Under the pieces are notes generated by a model, which saw nothing but the letters and a program-made list of their open reading frames with translations, did not search any database and was not told where the DNA came from. From assembly GCF_018603515.1 (NCBI RefSeq), contig NZ_JACATN010000004.1, positions 761,744 through 825,743 of the forward strand: a stretch of DNA of 64,000 nucleotides. Reading direction: 5' to 3'. The stretch comes from Zobellia barbeyronii. Lineage in GTDB: Bacteria > Bacteroidota > Bacteroidia > Flavobacteriales > Flavobacteriaceae. Position 1 is the stretch's first letter. Every line of letters starts with the position of its first letter. Both the position numbers and the translations under genes were made by a program. Of this stretch, positions 8,630-17,097 are shown piece by piece.

Positions 8630-8717
8630 GATACCAAAAAACAAAATAACATTCAAATAATTGATAATCAGATATTTAGTAATATTTTCATTTATTTAAA
8701 GTGTGTAATAGTGTGTA
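8630..8717 (-). promoter_or_regulatory. Conserved upstream control region of PepSY-like gene 4
   Basis: Plus-strand blocks GATACCAA (8630), GATAATCA (8663) and two GTGTGTA boxes (8701-8707 and 8711-8717). The two boxes are spaced exactly 10 bp apart, about one helical turn, as expected for a protein binding one face of the DNA. Block distances of 33 and 38 bp equal those upstream of 6788. Confidence 0.55.
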
Positions 8718-8873
8718 TTTGTTGGTATAACTTGTGTAAAATATACACGAATAGCCAAGAGGCAGCCAAACAAGCCTATACACTCGCAATTACCCTAATT
8801 AAAATCTTATAGAACTTATCAATCTCAAATAAAACTGCACCCTTATCCTATTGAATAGAACTAGCGTAAAACA

Positions 8874-8907
8874 AAAAGTCCCGTCTTCATGTGAAGACGG
8901 GACTTTT
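8874..8907 (-). terminator. Strong intrinsic terminator after PepSY-like gene 5
   Basis: Perfect 15-bp inverted repeat (AAAAGTCCCGTCTTC and its complement) with a four-base loop, followed on the minus strand by TTTTTGTTTT. It lies 40 nt past the 8948 stop codon. Confidence 0.88.
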
Positions 8908-8947
8908 CTACTAACTTTTTTAACTATATAGTTAAATAAGGATAATC

Positions 8948-9256
8948 TTATTTTTCAATCCAGTTACCTTCAGCGTCTGCATACAATTCAGCAGTTTCAC
9001 CGTCCTCTTTAGCAACTTCTAATTTATACTCAGCTTCTTCGCTTAAGTAAGCTTTAGAGATAGTTGCACCTGGGTGAGCAGCCTCTAGAGCTTCAGAGAT
9101 AGCAGCAGGAACTTCTTCAACAGCAACTTCAGCATAAGCATCTTGAGCTTCAACTACTTCAGTTACTACTTCTTCTGCAACTACAGTTTCTTCTTCTTGA
9201 GCAAAAGCAGTCATTGTACCTAAAGACAATACTGCAGCAAACATTAAATTTTTCAT
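8948..9256 (-). CDS. Small secreted PepSY-like protein, paralogue 5
   Basis: 102 residues: signal peptide (MKNLMFAAVLSLGTMTAFAQ), Glu/Val-rich acidic linker, and a PepSY-like unit (EVPAAISEAL to GNWIEK). It is the most diverged member of the five-gene family. The upstream region keeps the same blocks as genes 3 and 4 but each spacing is 11 bp longer. A strong terminator ends the transcript. Function unknown. Confidence 0.85.
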   Translation of the reverse strand: MKNLMFAAVLSLGTMTAFAQEEETVVAEEVVTEVVEAQDAYAEVAVEEVPAAISEALEAAHPGATISKAYLSEEAEYKLEVAKEDGETAELYADAEGNWIEK

Positions 9257-9314
9257 TTTGTGTGTTTTAAAATTATTATTTGTTTTGATAATCGATTAGT
9301 ATAGAGAGAAAATG

Positions 9315-9434
9315 ATGCCAACAAGTCTAGCACCCCTTAGAAACACATTAGTATGTTGATTATCAATGTTTTAATTTAAAACCAAACCTACATCAAAATG
9401 TATACAGGTGTGTAAAAACAAAAAAAAGTGTGTA
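9315..9434 (-). promoter_or_regulatory. Conserved upstream control region of PepSY-like gene 5
   Basis: Plus-strand blocks GATGCCAA (9315), GATTATCA (9359) and two GTGTGTA boxes (9408-9414 and 9428-9434, 20 bp apart). Distances between blocks are 44 and 49 bp, each 11 bp more than upstream of genes 3 and 4, so helical phasing is roughly preserved. On the coding side TTGGCATCAT is followed 17 nt after its TTG by TACTAATC. Confidence 0.5.
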
Positions 9435-9486
9435 AAAAATACACACTTTTTGGGTAATTATTAATTTGAGTTACTCCTATACCTAC

Positions 9487-11025
9487 TTACTTTACTTGAT
9501 GTGCAGGTCGTAATAGGTCGTTTACAGTCTTAACAGGGTTGAAGGTAGAAGAAGGTACTTCTACAAAAATGGTGTTCCAGAAAGCCATTGCACCGTTCCA
9601 TAAACCTGGAAGCTCTAATGCTTTTAACTCTCTACCTTCTTTTGTCTTCCCAGTAATGAAACCTTGCTTAACATCTACAAAGTTCATAAGATTATACTTT
9701 TCTCCTTTATAATTCTTAACAGCGCAAACCAAATCTACAGGATTAAAGTGCGTAGAATTCTTAAGAATACTAGCCTGCTGACTCTTATCCATATCTATTT
9801 GAGCCGACTCTATAATCTGAAGTGATATATTACCTTTTCTGTCATTAATCCAAAACGGACCACCACCAGGCTCACCTTCATTCTTGACCATACCACATAT
9901 GCGTATTGGTCTATTGATTTTATCTTTCAATATTTCAATCTGCTCGCCAATGCTAAAACCAGAGAAACTATCCGAGAAACGAACATTAAGATCATTCTCT
10001 AAGAAGCTCTTAATTTCATCTAACTGATTAGATGATAACTCATCATTGTCTAAACTCTTGGCATAAGCAAATGCTTTTTCCTGAGCGGTTATTAGAACAC
10101 CAGCCAATACCTTCTTACTATCTGCAACCTCGGTAGCAAATTTTGGTACCGTAACATTATCTATATTCTTTATAAAAATAATATCTGCATCTTGCTCATT
10201 AAGGTTCTCTATTAATGCACCGTGGCCACCTGGTCTAAATAGAACAGAGCCGTCACTATTTCTAAAAGGTTCATTTTGCATATCTACAGCAATAGTATCT
10301 GAAGATGGCTTTTGATTGGAATAGCTTACTTTAAAAGAAGTATTGGTGGCTGCAGAAACTCGTTCGCTAACATCATTGAATTCTTTATTAAACATATCAC
10401 CATGCTGCTCGCTAATGGTAAAATGCAATTCTGCGGTATCGCCAGTTTTTGCATACACTGATGCTTCGGTCAAATGCTCTTCAAAAGGTGTAGCTGTATG
10501 ATCACCATAATTATGGAAGGGCAATAAACCTTTTGGAAAAAAGCCATAGTTTAAAGCATCTTCTGACATCATCTCTTTTACAAAAAGATAAACCTCTTCA
10601 TCTTTTGAGGAAGTTTTGCCTGCAATACGTTGCTTTACTAAATCATAAAAAGCAAAGTTGGTCATCCCTTCAGAAAACTCTTTTAGGGCTTTGTCATTCG
10701 TGCGTTCAAAATAACTTTCAAGTGTTTCATTAGCCGGATTGTAGGCATCCAAGAAATTGAACAAAGCCTTAAACATACGGGATGCAGCTCCTGATGCAGG
10801 AACGAACTTCAATAAAGACAAGTTACTTTGCGAAGCATCAAACTTCTGTATCAATCCTTTTTCTTCAGCATCGGTAAATTTTGAAAGACCTTCACCCACA
10901 GTGGCAGCCTTTTCTAATTGTACAAATGGAATACCTTCTTTAAAAGTTTCTATTTGATCGTGTACCTTTTTTTCTGAAATTCCTTTTTTAGCCAGTAAGG
11001 CCAAATCCTTTTCTGTTAGTGTCAT
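9487..11025 (-). CDS. DUF4301 family protein
   Basis: 512 residues, soluble, recognised as DUF4301 by its overall sequence (opening MTLTEKDLALLAKKGI, with LKFVPASGAASRMFKAL, FRPGGHGALIENLN and EGEPGGGPFWI further on). The GGHGALIENLN stretch and mixed alpha/beta pattern recall nucleotidyltransferase folds, but no catalytic role is established. Its start overlaps the end of the NadR-like kinase gene by four bases, so it is the last gene of that operon. The conserved linkage suggests a task in vitamin or nucleotide salvage. Confidence 0.85.
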   Translation of the reverse strand: MTLTEKDLALLAKKGISEKKVHDQIETFKEGIPFVQLEKAATVGEGLSKFTDAEEKGLIQKFDASQSNLSLLKFVPASGAASRMFKALFNFLDAYNPANETLESYFERTNDKALKEFSEGMTNFAFYDLVKQRIAGKTSSKDEEVYLFVKEMMSEDALNYGFFPKGLLPFHNYGDHTATPFEEHLTEASVYAKTGDTAELHFTISEQHGDMFNKEFNDVSERVSAATNTSFKVSYSNQKPSSDTIAVDMQNEPFRNSDGSVLFRPGGHGALIENLNEQDADIIFIKNIDNVTVPKFATEVADSKKVLAGVLITAQEKAFAYAKSLDNDELSSNQLDEIKSFLENDLNVRFSDSFSGFSIGEQIEILKDKINRPIRICGMVKNEGEPGGGPFWINDRKGNISLQIIESAQIDMDKSQQASILKNSTHFNPVDLVCAVKNYKGEKYNLMNFVDVKQGFITGKTKEGRELKALELPGLWNGAMAFWNTIFVEVPSSTFNPVKTVNDLLRPAHQVK

Positions 11026-11588
11026 TTAATCTTCAATAAGTTATCTATATGTTCTACAGCTGCAGTTAAGCGTTCTTGTTTATTACCGGTTAATATAACA
11101 AATTTCCTATTATATTTTTCCAGGGTTTCTTTAAAATAGGCAAACATTCGTTCGCGTTCTTGCGGCTTATCCCTTAAATCATCGCCCACCCATGGCACAT
11201 CTATATAAGTAAGGAAATATAAATCATAATGATTATTTAACGCGTGCTTCTCCAAAGCTGGATCACAGTACCCAAGATAATACGCTTCGGAATATACTTT
11301 GGTCTCAAGCAAATCCGTGTCACAAATAAGAACATTGGTAGCCTTTTTTGCTAGTTGGTTTTCTAGCCTCATCTGTCCTTCTGCAATTGGCAAAAGGTCT
11401 TTGGGCTCGCAAGTTTTGCGTTCGTTGTTCCACTTATCCTGCAAGTACTCTCTTGCATACTCAGCAACCCAGACCGTATTATAATGTCGTGCTAACTGAT
11501 CAGAGAGCGTTGTTTTACCCGTAGACTCAGGACCAAACAATACTACTTTAATAACGTCTGAGGGCTCTTGTTCAAACTTTTTTTCCAT
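11022..11588 (-). CDS. NadR-type P-loop kinase (AAA family ATPase)
   Basis: 188 residues from the ATG complementary to 11586-11588. The longer open frame up to 11663 lies inside the pnuC gene and is unlikely to be used. Walker A is FGPESTGKTTL near the N-terminus, followed by WVAEYAREYL and ICDTDLLETKVY, all typical of the ribosylnicotinamide kinase domain of NadR. The adenylyltransferase domain of full NadR is absent. Known relatives phosphorylate nicotinamide riboside with ATP. Because the neighbours are PnuC-like and a thiamine-binding protein, the substrate here could instead be thiamine. It overlaps pnuC by about 46 bases. Confidence 0.82.
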   Translation of the reverse strand: MEKKFEQEPSDVIKVVLFGPESTGKTTLSDQLARHYNTVWVAEYAREYLQDKWNNERKTCEPKDLLPIAEGQMRLENQLAKKATNVLICDTDLLETKVYSEAYYLGYCDPALEKHALNNHYDLYFLTYIDVPWVGDDLRDKPQERERMFAYFKETLEKYNRKFVILTGNKQERLTAAVEHIDNLLKIK

Positions 11589-12181
11589 GCGAGATAACCG
11601 TAAACTGCAACAATTGTAAACAAGAAATATTGCAGGGAGGTAAATATAAGGCCTTTGTACCAATAAAGGGGGACGCTAATGACGTCACCTATAATCCAAT
11701 AGACCCAGTTTTCTAATTTCTTTTTTGCCATAAGCCACATGCCTACAAAGAAAATAGCAGTGGTAATGGTATCTACGTATGCTGTCCAATTATTGAATTT
11801 ATCAAAATACAGATAAATTAAACATACCAGCACAACAGTTAAGACGAATAGCAAAACAGACCATTTCTTCTCGCTGTTCGTCGTACGGGTAATGGGTATA
11901 AAATGGGTAGCATCTATTTTACGTGTCCAGATGTACCAACCATATATACTCATAGAAAAGTAATATGCATTTATAAGCATATCACCTAAAAGACCAAAAA
12001 CCAAAAGGATATAAACAAAAATTGCCGTGCTAATTATTCCTGTAGGGAAAACTAATATGTTTTCCTTTTTTGAAAACCAAACACTAAGAAAGCCAAAGAC
12101 TACCCCAATAATTTCCAACACTACAAGATGTACGGGCGTACCTTGGTACTGGGCAAATATCCAATCAAAAAAATGGTTCAT
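11543..12181 (-). CDS. pnuC: PnuC-family vitamin transporter (nicotinamide riboside or thiamine)
   Basis: 212 residues, about seven membrane helices, with the family signature NAYYFSMSIYGWYIW around residues 70-84 and a second NWVYWIIGD segment near 155. PnuC proteins let an unphosphorylated vitamin pass the inner membrane by facilitated diffusion, and trapping comes from a cytosolic kinase, which fits the NadR-like gene directly downstream. In Bacteroidota the PnuT branch of this family carries thiamine. The upstream thiamine-binding protein favours that reading, the kinase favours nicotinamide riboside. No TPP riboswitch precedes this operon. Confidence 0.85.
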   Translation of the reverse strand: MNHFFDWIFAQYQGTPVHLVVLEIIGVVFGFLSVWFSKKENILVFPTGIISTAIFVYILLVFGLLGDMLINAYYFSMSIYGWYIWTRKIDATHFIPITRTTNSEKKWSVLLFVLTVVLVCLIYLYFDKFNNWTAYVDTITTAIFFVGMWLMAKKKLENWVYWIIGDVISVPLYWYKGLIFTSLQYFLFTIVAVYGYLAWKKSLNKSPQTLLK

Positions 12182-12425
12182 ACTCGCTTCGGTCAGACTT
12201 TACAATTTTCATAAACAACAGACCTTTATCCATTAGTTCAAAAGCTTCTTTAATGTCGTTTTTGAGAATGTCCATTACCTCATTATACTCACCAAAAACT
12301 TGTGTACTTAATGGGTTCTCCAAAACAGTAAGGCCAGAAGTACGTAGTTTTTTTATAAAATTGATGATATGCTCCTCAAAATCGTCCTGTAGAGGGGAAA
12401 AGGTAAGTTCTACCGATATGTTCAT
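12165..12425 (-). CDS. Thiamine-binding protein (MTH1187/YkoF-like)
   Basis: 86 residues with the MTH1187/YkoF pattern: MNISVELTFSPL at the start, then FIKKLRTSGLTVLENPLS and a central TQVFGEYNEVM, forming a ferredoxin-like fold. Members bind thiamine or its pyrimidine in the cytoplasm. The gene overlaps pnuC by 17 bases, so translation of the two is probably coupled. The family assignment is by sequence pattern; binding of thiamine by this protein is inferred. Confidence 0.75.
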   Translation of the reverse strand: MNISVELTFSPLQDDFEEHIINFIKKLRTSGLTVLENPLSTQVFGEYNEVMDILKNDIKEAFELMDKGLLFMKIVKSDRSEYEPFF

Positions 12426-12490
12426 TTTCTTTGATTATTTATTAAAAGGAATAAAGTTCATTGTAGTCTTTACTATTGAAATACTAGATT

Positions 12491-13123
12491 TTAGCTCCTT
12501 AAAGCGTAGACACAGGTAAAACCTTCAAACTCCATAAACCTAATTTGATAAGTAGATAAATCTCCGTGGTATAAAATATCGGCAGTAGTAGCCGCACTAT
12601 CAAAAGTAAAATCCTTCACATTAATATGATGTATAAAACTTAGACCCTGCTGAGCATATATTTTATAAAGTGCCTCTTTGCTACCCCAAACAATAGTAAG
12701 TTTTCGTATTAAAGCGTCGGTATTGGCAATAGTTCGGTATTCTTCAATAGGCGTAAATTTGTGCGCAATTCGCAGTATTTTTTCCCTTTGCATCTCAACA
12801 TCTATCCCTACTTCATTCTTGGTACTAACGATAATTCCTGTAAAGTGGTTGGAATGGGTAATACTTATTTTATTACCATCTTTTAAATGGGGTTTTCCAA
12901 ATTCATCATAACGCAAATCCGCATCAACATAGCCAGCTTCGGCCATTAAATGTCTGATACTTAAGAACCCCCTGCGGTGCATCTCAGATTTCATACCCAG
13001 CATTCGGTTTTGGCAATATTGGGTCAGGTCTATAGCTTTAGAAAGTTCCTGTTCTGATTCAGTAACCTTCCAGATATACACTTTAGTGTCCTTATTTACC
13101 TTTACTATCTTATAAAGAGGCAT
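12491..13123 (-). CDS. 4'-phosphopantetheinyl transferase (Sfp superfamily)
   Basis: 210 residues. The diagnostic residues are present: GIDVEMQ (Mg2+ and CoA binding), FTPIEE, and WGSKEALYK, plus an ISITHSN segment ahead of them. These enzymes transfer the phosphopantetheine arm of CoA to a conserved Ser on carrier proteins. The window contains two carrier proteins in the flexirubin locus (33105 and 42984), so this enzyme is a plausible activator for them although it lies about 14 kb away from the locus. It is the first gene of the minus-strand vitamin-transport operon. Confidence 0.9.
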   Translation of the reverse strand: MPLYKIVKVNKDTKVYIWKVTESEQELSKAIDLTQYCQNRMLGMKSEMHRRGFLSIRHLMAEAGYVDADLRYDEFGKPHLKDGNKISITHSNHFTGIIVSTKNEVGIDVEMQREKILRIAHKFTPIEEYRTIANTDALIRKLTIVWGSKEALYKIYAQQGLSFIHHINVKDFTFDSAATTADILYHGDLSTYQIRFMEFEGFTCVYALRS

Positions 13124-13205
13124 ACGGTTCTATACGTTTTTCTTAACTTTGCAACCACAAATAGCTGTTTAGCTAATATAACGAAAGTAAAAAATAAAAA
13201 AGAAT

Positions 13206-14522
13206 ATGGATACCAAAACTGTTTCTTATGTACCTTATAAGGTAAAAGATATTTCTTTGGCGGATTATGGAAGGAAAGAAATAGAACTTGCAGAAGCCGA
13301 AATGCCAGGTCTTATGGCATTACGTGAAGAATATGGAAAAGAACAACCTTTAAAAGGTTCTAGAATTGCCGGATGTCTTCACATGACCATTCAAACTGCT
13401 GTTCTTATTGAAACGTTGGTAGCCTTGGGTGCCGATGTTACTTGGAGTTCTTGTAACATTTTCTCTACACAAGATCATGCCGCTGCTGCAATTGCCGCTG
13501 CTGGCATACCTGTTTATGCTTGGAAAGGAATGACCGAAGAAGAGTTTAGCTGGTGTATTGAGCAAACTTTGTTCTTTGGAGAGGACCGCAAGCCATTAAA
13601 TATGATTTTGGATGATGGTGGTGACCTTACAAATATGGTATTGGACGATTATCCTGAATTAGCGAAAGCTATTAAAGGTCTTTCTGAAGAAACTACAACT
13701 GGAGTTCACCGTTTATACGAGCGTGTGAAAAAGGGAACTTTACCTATGCCAGCCATTAATGTAAATGATTCGGTTACTAAATCGAAATTCGATAATAAAT
13801 ACGGATGTCGCGAAAGTGCAGTTGATGCTATTCGTCGTGCTACAGATACCATGCTTGCAGGTAAAAAAGTTGTAGTTGCAGGTTACGGTGATGTTGGTAA
13901 AGGTACTGCCGCTTCTTTTAGAGGTGCTGGATCAATTATTACCGTTACTGAAATTGACCCAATATGTGCTCTTCAAGCATGTATGGACGGATTTGAAGTT
14001 AAAAAGTTGGAAAATGTTGTTGGTAAAGCTGATATTATCATCACCACTACAGGTAACAAAGACATCATTCGCCCAGAGCATTTTGAAGCTATGAAAGACA
14101 AAGTCATAGTTTGTAACATTGGCCATTTTGACAATGAGATAGACATGACTTGGCTAAACAGCACCCATGGAGCCTCTAAAGATGAAATCAAGCCACAGGT
14201 AGACAAATATACTATTGATGGTAAAGATATTATTGTATTGGCAGAAGGTCGCTTAGTGAACCTTGGTTGTGCTACAGGCCACCCAAGTTTTGTTATGAGT
14301 AATTCATTCACAAACCAAACTCTAGCACAAATAGAGCTTTGGAAAAACAGCGCTAATTACAAGAACGAGGTATACATGCTACCAAAACATTTAGATGAGA
14401 AAGTAGCTGCTTTACACCTATCTCGTTTAGGTGCTGAGCTTACAGAACTTAAACAAGAACAAGCCGAATATATTGGTGTAACCGTAGAAGGCCCATTTAA
14501 GCCCGAGTATTACAGATACTAG
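13206..14522 (+). CDS. ahcY: Adenosylhomocysteinase (S-adenosylhomocysteine hydrolase)
   Basis: 438 residues, full length for the family. It splits S-adenosylhomocysteine into adenosine and homocysteine, relieving product inhibition of methyltransferases. Visible motifs include [16 protein letters not shown], the [13 protein letters not shown] segment, [12 protein letters not shown] and the NAD-binding GYGDVGKG, ending with the conserved KPEYYRY tail. A TAACTTTG -7-like box at 13144-13151 lies about 55 nt ahead of the ATG. The gene stands alone, divergent from the PPTase gene and closed by a terminator at 14559. Confidence 0.98.
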   Translation: MDTKTVSYVPYKVKDISLADYGRKEIELAEAEMPGLMALREEYGKEQPLKGSRIAGCLHMTIQTAVLIETLVALGADVTWSSCNIFSTQDHAAAAIAAAGIPVYAWKGMTEEEFSWCIEQTLFFGEDRKPLNMILDDGGDLTNMVLDDYPELAKAIKGLSEETTTGVHRLYERVKKGTLPMPAINVNDSVTKSKFDNKYGCRESAVDAIRRATDTMLAGKKVVVAGYGDVGKGTAASFRGAGSIITVTEIDPICALQACMDGFEVKKLENVVGKADIIITTTGNKDIIRPEHFEAMKDKVIVCNIGHFDNEIDMTWLNSTHGASKDEIKPQVDKYTIDGKDIIVLAEGRLVNLGCATGHPSFVMSNSFTNQTLAQIELWKNSANYKNEVYMLPKHLDEKVAALHLSRLGAELTELKQEQAEYIGVTVEGPFKPEYYRY

Positions 14523-14558
14523 GCCTTTTCACTGAGTTCAGGCTTATAGATTAAACTT

Positions 14559-14589
14559 AAAGACCCTTACAGCAATGTGAGGGTCTTTT
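14559..14589 (+). terminator. Intrinsic terminator after ahcY
   Basis: Stem AAAGACCCT / AGGGTCTTT with a 12-base loop, followed by a T-rich stretch, about 37 nt after the ahcY stop codon. Confidence 0.8.
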
Positions 14590-14688
14590 GTTTTCTAAAA
14601 CATAACATTTTCTTATTATTGAAAGAAAAAGCTTTCATTATATTGCGAGGATTACAATACCTTTAAACAACTTATCTCAAGACTTATA

Positions 14689-15306
14689 ATGAAAAATTGG
14701 ATTATTTCTGAATCCCTGTCAACGAAGACTTATTTCATAGCCAGTCCAAAATCTATATGGATAACAGAGCAGCACAATGATGCTAATATTACTGAGCTCA
14801 TTGAAACCAGGAGTTTAGGAGCCATTAAAAGTATCCCTTATGCTAGTCTAAAGGAAATTGTATTCATAGACTCTGATGCAATTATTGAATGCCGATATAT
14901 TGATGATAAGACAACTGATGTAGAATTTGAATTAGAAAGAAATATCTACTCAGAGATTAAATCATATCTAAAATCCAATTTAAAGGGAACGGAAATAAAA
15001 AACTTCTCTCTATTCAAACAAATTGCTCCTAACCTGATTCTTTTGAGCGCAGCTATCGTAATTAGCACTTTAACCTATACAACTGCTATAAGCTTGGAAC
15101 AAGGAGATGAAATACGCACAGGTGGCAGAAGAGGCTTGATAAAACTAATTATCACTTGGATTGCAGAATTACTAGGAGCAACGGGAACGTTAATAGCTGG
15201 TTCTTTGATTATAATATTTTTCATTTACTTAGTAATCAAAGCTATTCAGAATCCAAAAAAAGGAGAGCTTCTAAAAATCAAGACCTCTCCACAATTGACA
15301 ACTTGA
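14689..15306 (+). CDS. Unknown two-segment membrane protein
   Basis: 205 residues. The first 105 or so are soluble and beta-rich (for example YASLKEIVFIDSDAIIECRY), rather like a PH-type or membrane-associated domain. Hydrophobic stretches follow at about 111-133 (NLILLSAAIVISTLTY) and 150-188, and the tail is basic. No family is recognised. It is a single gene between the ahcY terminator and the rpmA terminator, with no partner on the same strand. Confidence 0.6.
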   Translation: MKNWIISESLSTKTYFIASPKSIWITEQHNDANITELIETRSLGAIKSIPYASLKEIVFIDSDAIIECRYIDDKTTDVEFELERNIYSEIKSYLKSNLKGTEIKNFSLFKQIAPNLILLSAAIVISTLTYTTAISLEQGDEIRTGGRRGLIKLIITWIAELLGATGTLIAGSLIIIFFIYLVIKAIQNPKKGELLKIKTSPQLTT

Positions 15307-15402
15307 TTCTAAAACTATACTATTAATTAGACTTAATTATCTGACTACTTCTTAAAGATAAGAAAGCCACTAACCTAGTCCAGCCCATAAATATTTAAAC
15401 AC

Positions 15403-15438
15403 AAAAAACCCTGTCCAAAAAATTGGAAAGGGTTTTTT
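15403..15438 (-). terminator. Intrinsic terminator after rpmA
   Basis: Outer stem AAAAAACCCT / AGGGTTTTTT with an inner TCC/GGA pair, located 22 nt beyond the rpmA stop codon. The A-tract gives a U-run on the minus-strand transcript. Confidence 0.75.
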
Positions 15439-15459
15439 TTACGATAAAAGAAAGACTTC

Positions 15460-15720
15460 TTAAGCCTCAAAAGGCTCAATGGAAACAAAAGATTTCCCTC
15501 CTGCTTTCTTTTCAAACTTTACTAGTCCGTCTACACGGGCATGTAATGTATGATCTTTACCGGCATACACATTCTCACCTGGATTGTGTCTTGTACCACG
15601 TTGTCTAACGATGATATTTCCGGCAATAGCAGCTTGGCCACCAAAAATCTTAACGCCTAAACGTTTGGATTCCGATTCCCTACCGTTTTTAGAACTACCT
15701 ACACCTTTTTTGTGTGCCAT
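15460..15720 (-). CDS. rpmA: 50S ribosomal protein L27
   Basis: 86 residues starting [16 protein letters not shown], with [16 protein letters not shown] and [10 protein letters not shown] in the expected places. The N-terminus reaches the peptidyl-transferase centre in known ribosomes. No N-terminal presequence of the type cleaved in Firmicutes is present. It follows rplU by 79 bp in the usual L21-L27 order. Confidence 0.98.
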   Translation of the reverse strand: MAHKKGVGSSKNGRESESKRLGVKIFGGQAAIAGNIIVRQRGTRHNPGENVYAGKDHTLHARVDGLVKFEKKAGGKSFVSIEPFEA

Positions 15721-15799
15721 GATATTAGTTTTTAAATAGTGCTTCCGTCAGTAAAACTTTAGGATGCACGTTATTGATTATACTTTAAGGGGTTAGCAA

Positions 15800-16447
15800 T
15801 TATGCTTTACCACCGTCTAATTCGTCTTGCCATTTCTTCAACTCATCCCATTTACCTTCAGCAGCTAATTTAGCTTGTGCAGGCCATGTATCAGTTACGT
15901 GGTTACCACGTACATCTGCGATGATTTCAGAAATCTTAGCGGCATCAGCTTTTGCCAATTCAGCAAATGTAGAAATACCTGCAGCGATTAAAGTCTCGGC
16001 AATTTTTGGTCCGATACCTTCAACTTTTTTCAAGTCGTCTGCTTTTTCAGATTTTTTAGGAGCAGCAGCTTTTGGCGCAGCTTCCTTTTTAGCAGGCTTC
16101 TCCTCTTTCTTAGGAGCAGCAGCTTTCTTACCACCTTTCGCAACGATACTCTCGATTACGATTTCGGTCAAAGCTTGACGGTGACCATTTTTAACTTGGT
16201 ACCCTTTACGTCTCTTTTTCTTGAAGACGATTACTTTGTCACCTCTTAGGTGTTTAACGACTTTTGCCTCAATAGTGGCTCCGTCTATAGCCGGGGCGCC
16301 TACAGTAATGTCCGATCCGTCTGCTAAAAGAAGTACATTGTCAAAAGTTACCTTTTTTCCTTCTTCAGCTTGTAAACGGTGAACATACACTTTTTGGTCT
16401 TTCGCAACTTTAAATTGCTGCCCTGCCATCTCTACGATTGCGTACAT
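15800..16447 (-). CDS. rplU: 50S ribosomal protein L21 with C-terminal helix-hairpin-helix extension
   Basis: 215 residues, about twice the usual 103. Residues 1-104 are L21 (MYAIVEMAGQQFKV; KKRRKGYQVKNGHRQ). A Lys/Ala/Pro/Glu-rich linker follows (about 105-138). The C-terminal 75 residues contain LKKVEGIGPKIAETLIAAGI, a helix-hairpin-helix of the kind found in DNA- and RNA-binding proteins, then an acidic tail. The core serves in the large subunit, while the role of the extension is unknown. The frame is open without any sign of a shift. Confidence 0.95.
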   Translation of the reverse strand: MYAIVEMAGQQFKVAKDQKVYVHRLQAEEGKKVTFDNVLLLADGSDITVGAPAIDGATIEAKVVKHLRGDKVIVFKKKRRKGYQVKNGHRQALTEIVIESIVAKGGKKAAAPKKEEKPAKKEAAPKAAAPKKSEKADDLKKVEGIGPKIAETLIAAGISTFAELAKADAAKISEIIADVRGNHVTDTWPAQAKLAAEGKWDELKKWQDELDGGKA

Positions 16448-16500
16448 AATTGTGTATATATTAGTTTATTGTTTTCGCTAATTTTTTCAATTAGCGGATG

Positions 16501-16530
16501 CAAATATACGTCTAAATCGTTAACCCACAA
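16501..16530 (-). promoter_or_regulatory. Promoter of the rplU-rpmA operon
   Basis: On the minus strand a TTG (16530-16528) is followed after 19 bases by TATATTTG (16508-16501), an excellent match to the Bacteroidota -33/-7 pattern, about 54 nt upstream of the rplU start. Confidence 0.75.
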
Positions 16531-16580
16531 GTGTTTTTTATAAATTTTACCCTCGTTTTATGGGCAAAAACGACAAAAAT

Positions 16581-16607
16581 AAAGCTGCAAATCATCTTTG
16601 CAGCTTT
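16581..16607 (-). terminator. Intrinsic terminator after the DUF4199 gene
   Basis: Perfect 11-bp stem AAAGCTGCAAA / TTTGCAGCTTT with a five-base loop, followed on the minus strand by ATTTTTG, 25 nt past the 16633 stop codon. Confidence 0.78.
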
Positions 16608-16632
16608 AACTTCATTTTATTCCAAGTATTTA

Positions 16633-17097
16633 TCACGTATTGTTGACCAATTTTCTTTTTAGATTACGGCTAGTTTTAAACAGTTGCATGAACGATAATG
16701 TCAGCACCACCGTTGTTGCAAAACCCATAACGGCAACAGTAAAAAATACAATACCTTCAAAACTTTTATAATCTTTAAACCAAACTGTTGAAAGCTGTTC
16801 TAAAAACAACATATTAACCTCTGTACTGTATAATGCAAAGAAAATAGTAAATGTAAAGGTTGCCACAAAACCGGTTATAAGTCCCGCAGTAAAACCTTTT
16901 CCGTAATCAAAACTATCTGGGTCCTTTAACTTAAAAGCCTTTATAGCTTCGTAAATTCCTCCTGCCGTAATAATACCATTAAACAGACTAAAGAAAATAT
17001 TGGTATGCAAGTTGAATAATGAGAGAATCAAAAAATAAGCAATTAAGCAACCGCTAGTAGCGATTCCAAATCGAATGGGTTGTGCGAATTGTTTCAT
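16633..17097 (-). CDS. DUF4199 domain membrane protein
   Basis: 154 residues with four predicted membrane helices (about 10-33, 37-55, 73-95 and 115-140) and a DFDYGKGF-like loop (DSFDYGKGFTAGLITG) that is typical of DUF4199 proteins in Bacteroidota. Inner-membrane location is likely. It is a single gene with its own terminator. No function is known for the family. Confidence 0.75.
   Translation of the reverse strand: MKQFAQPIRFGIATSGCLIAYFLILSLFNLHTNIFFSLFNGIITAGGIYEAIKAFKLKDPDSFDYGKGFTAGLITGFVATFTFTIFFALYSTEVNMLFLEQLSTVWFKDYKSFEGIVFFTVAVMGFATTVVLTLSFMQLFKTSRNLKRKLVNNT

Noticed and set aside
6844..9330. Sigma-54 -24/-12 promoters in the TTGGTATCAT blocks
   Set aside because: A GG is present but the second element reads TC and not GC at the required distance in all three cases, so the match is poor despite the NtrC-type gene nearby.
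11022..11588. Full-length bifunctional NadR
   Set aside because: Only the kinase P-loop domain is present; there is no N-terminal adenylyltransferase or helix-turn-helix part.
13141..13205. SAM/SAH riboswitch ahead of ahcY
   Set aside because: The leader is only about 60 nt with one four- to five-bp stem; there is no room for a known aptamer.
13973..14311. Minus-strand 112-codon ORF inside ahcY
   Set aside because: Shadow of a strongly conserved coding sequence on the other strand, with no domain of its own.
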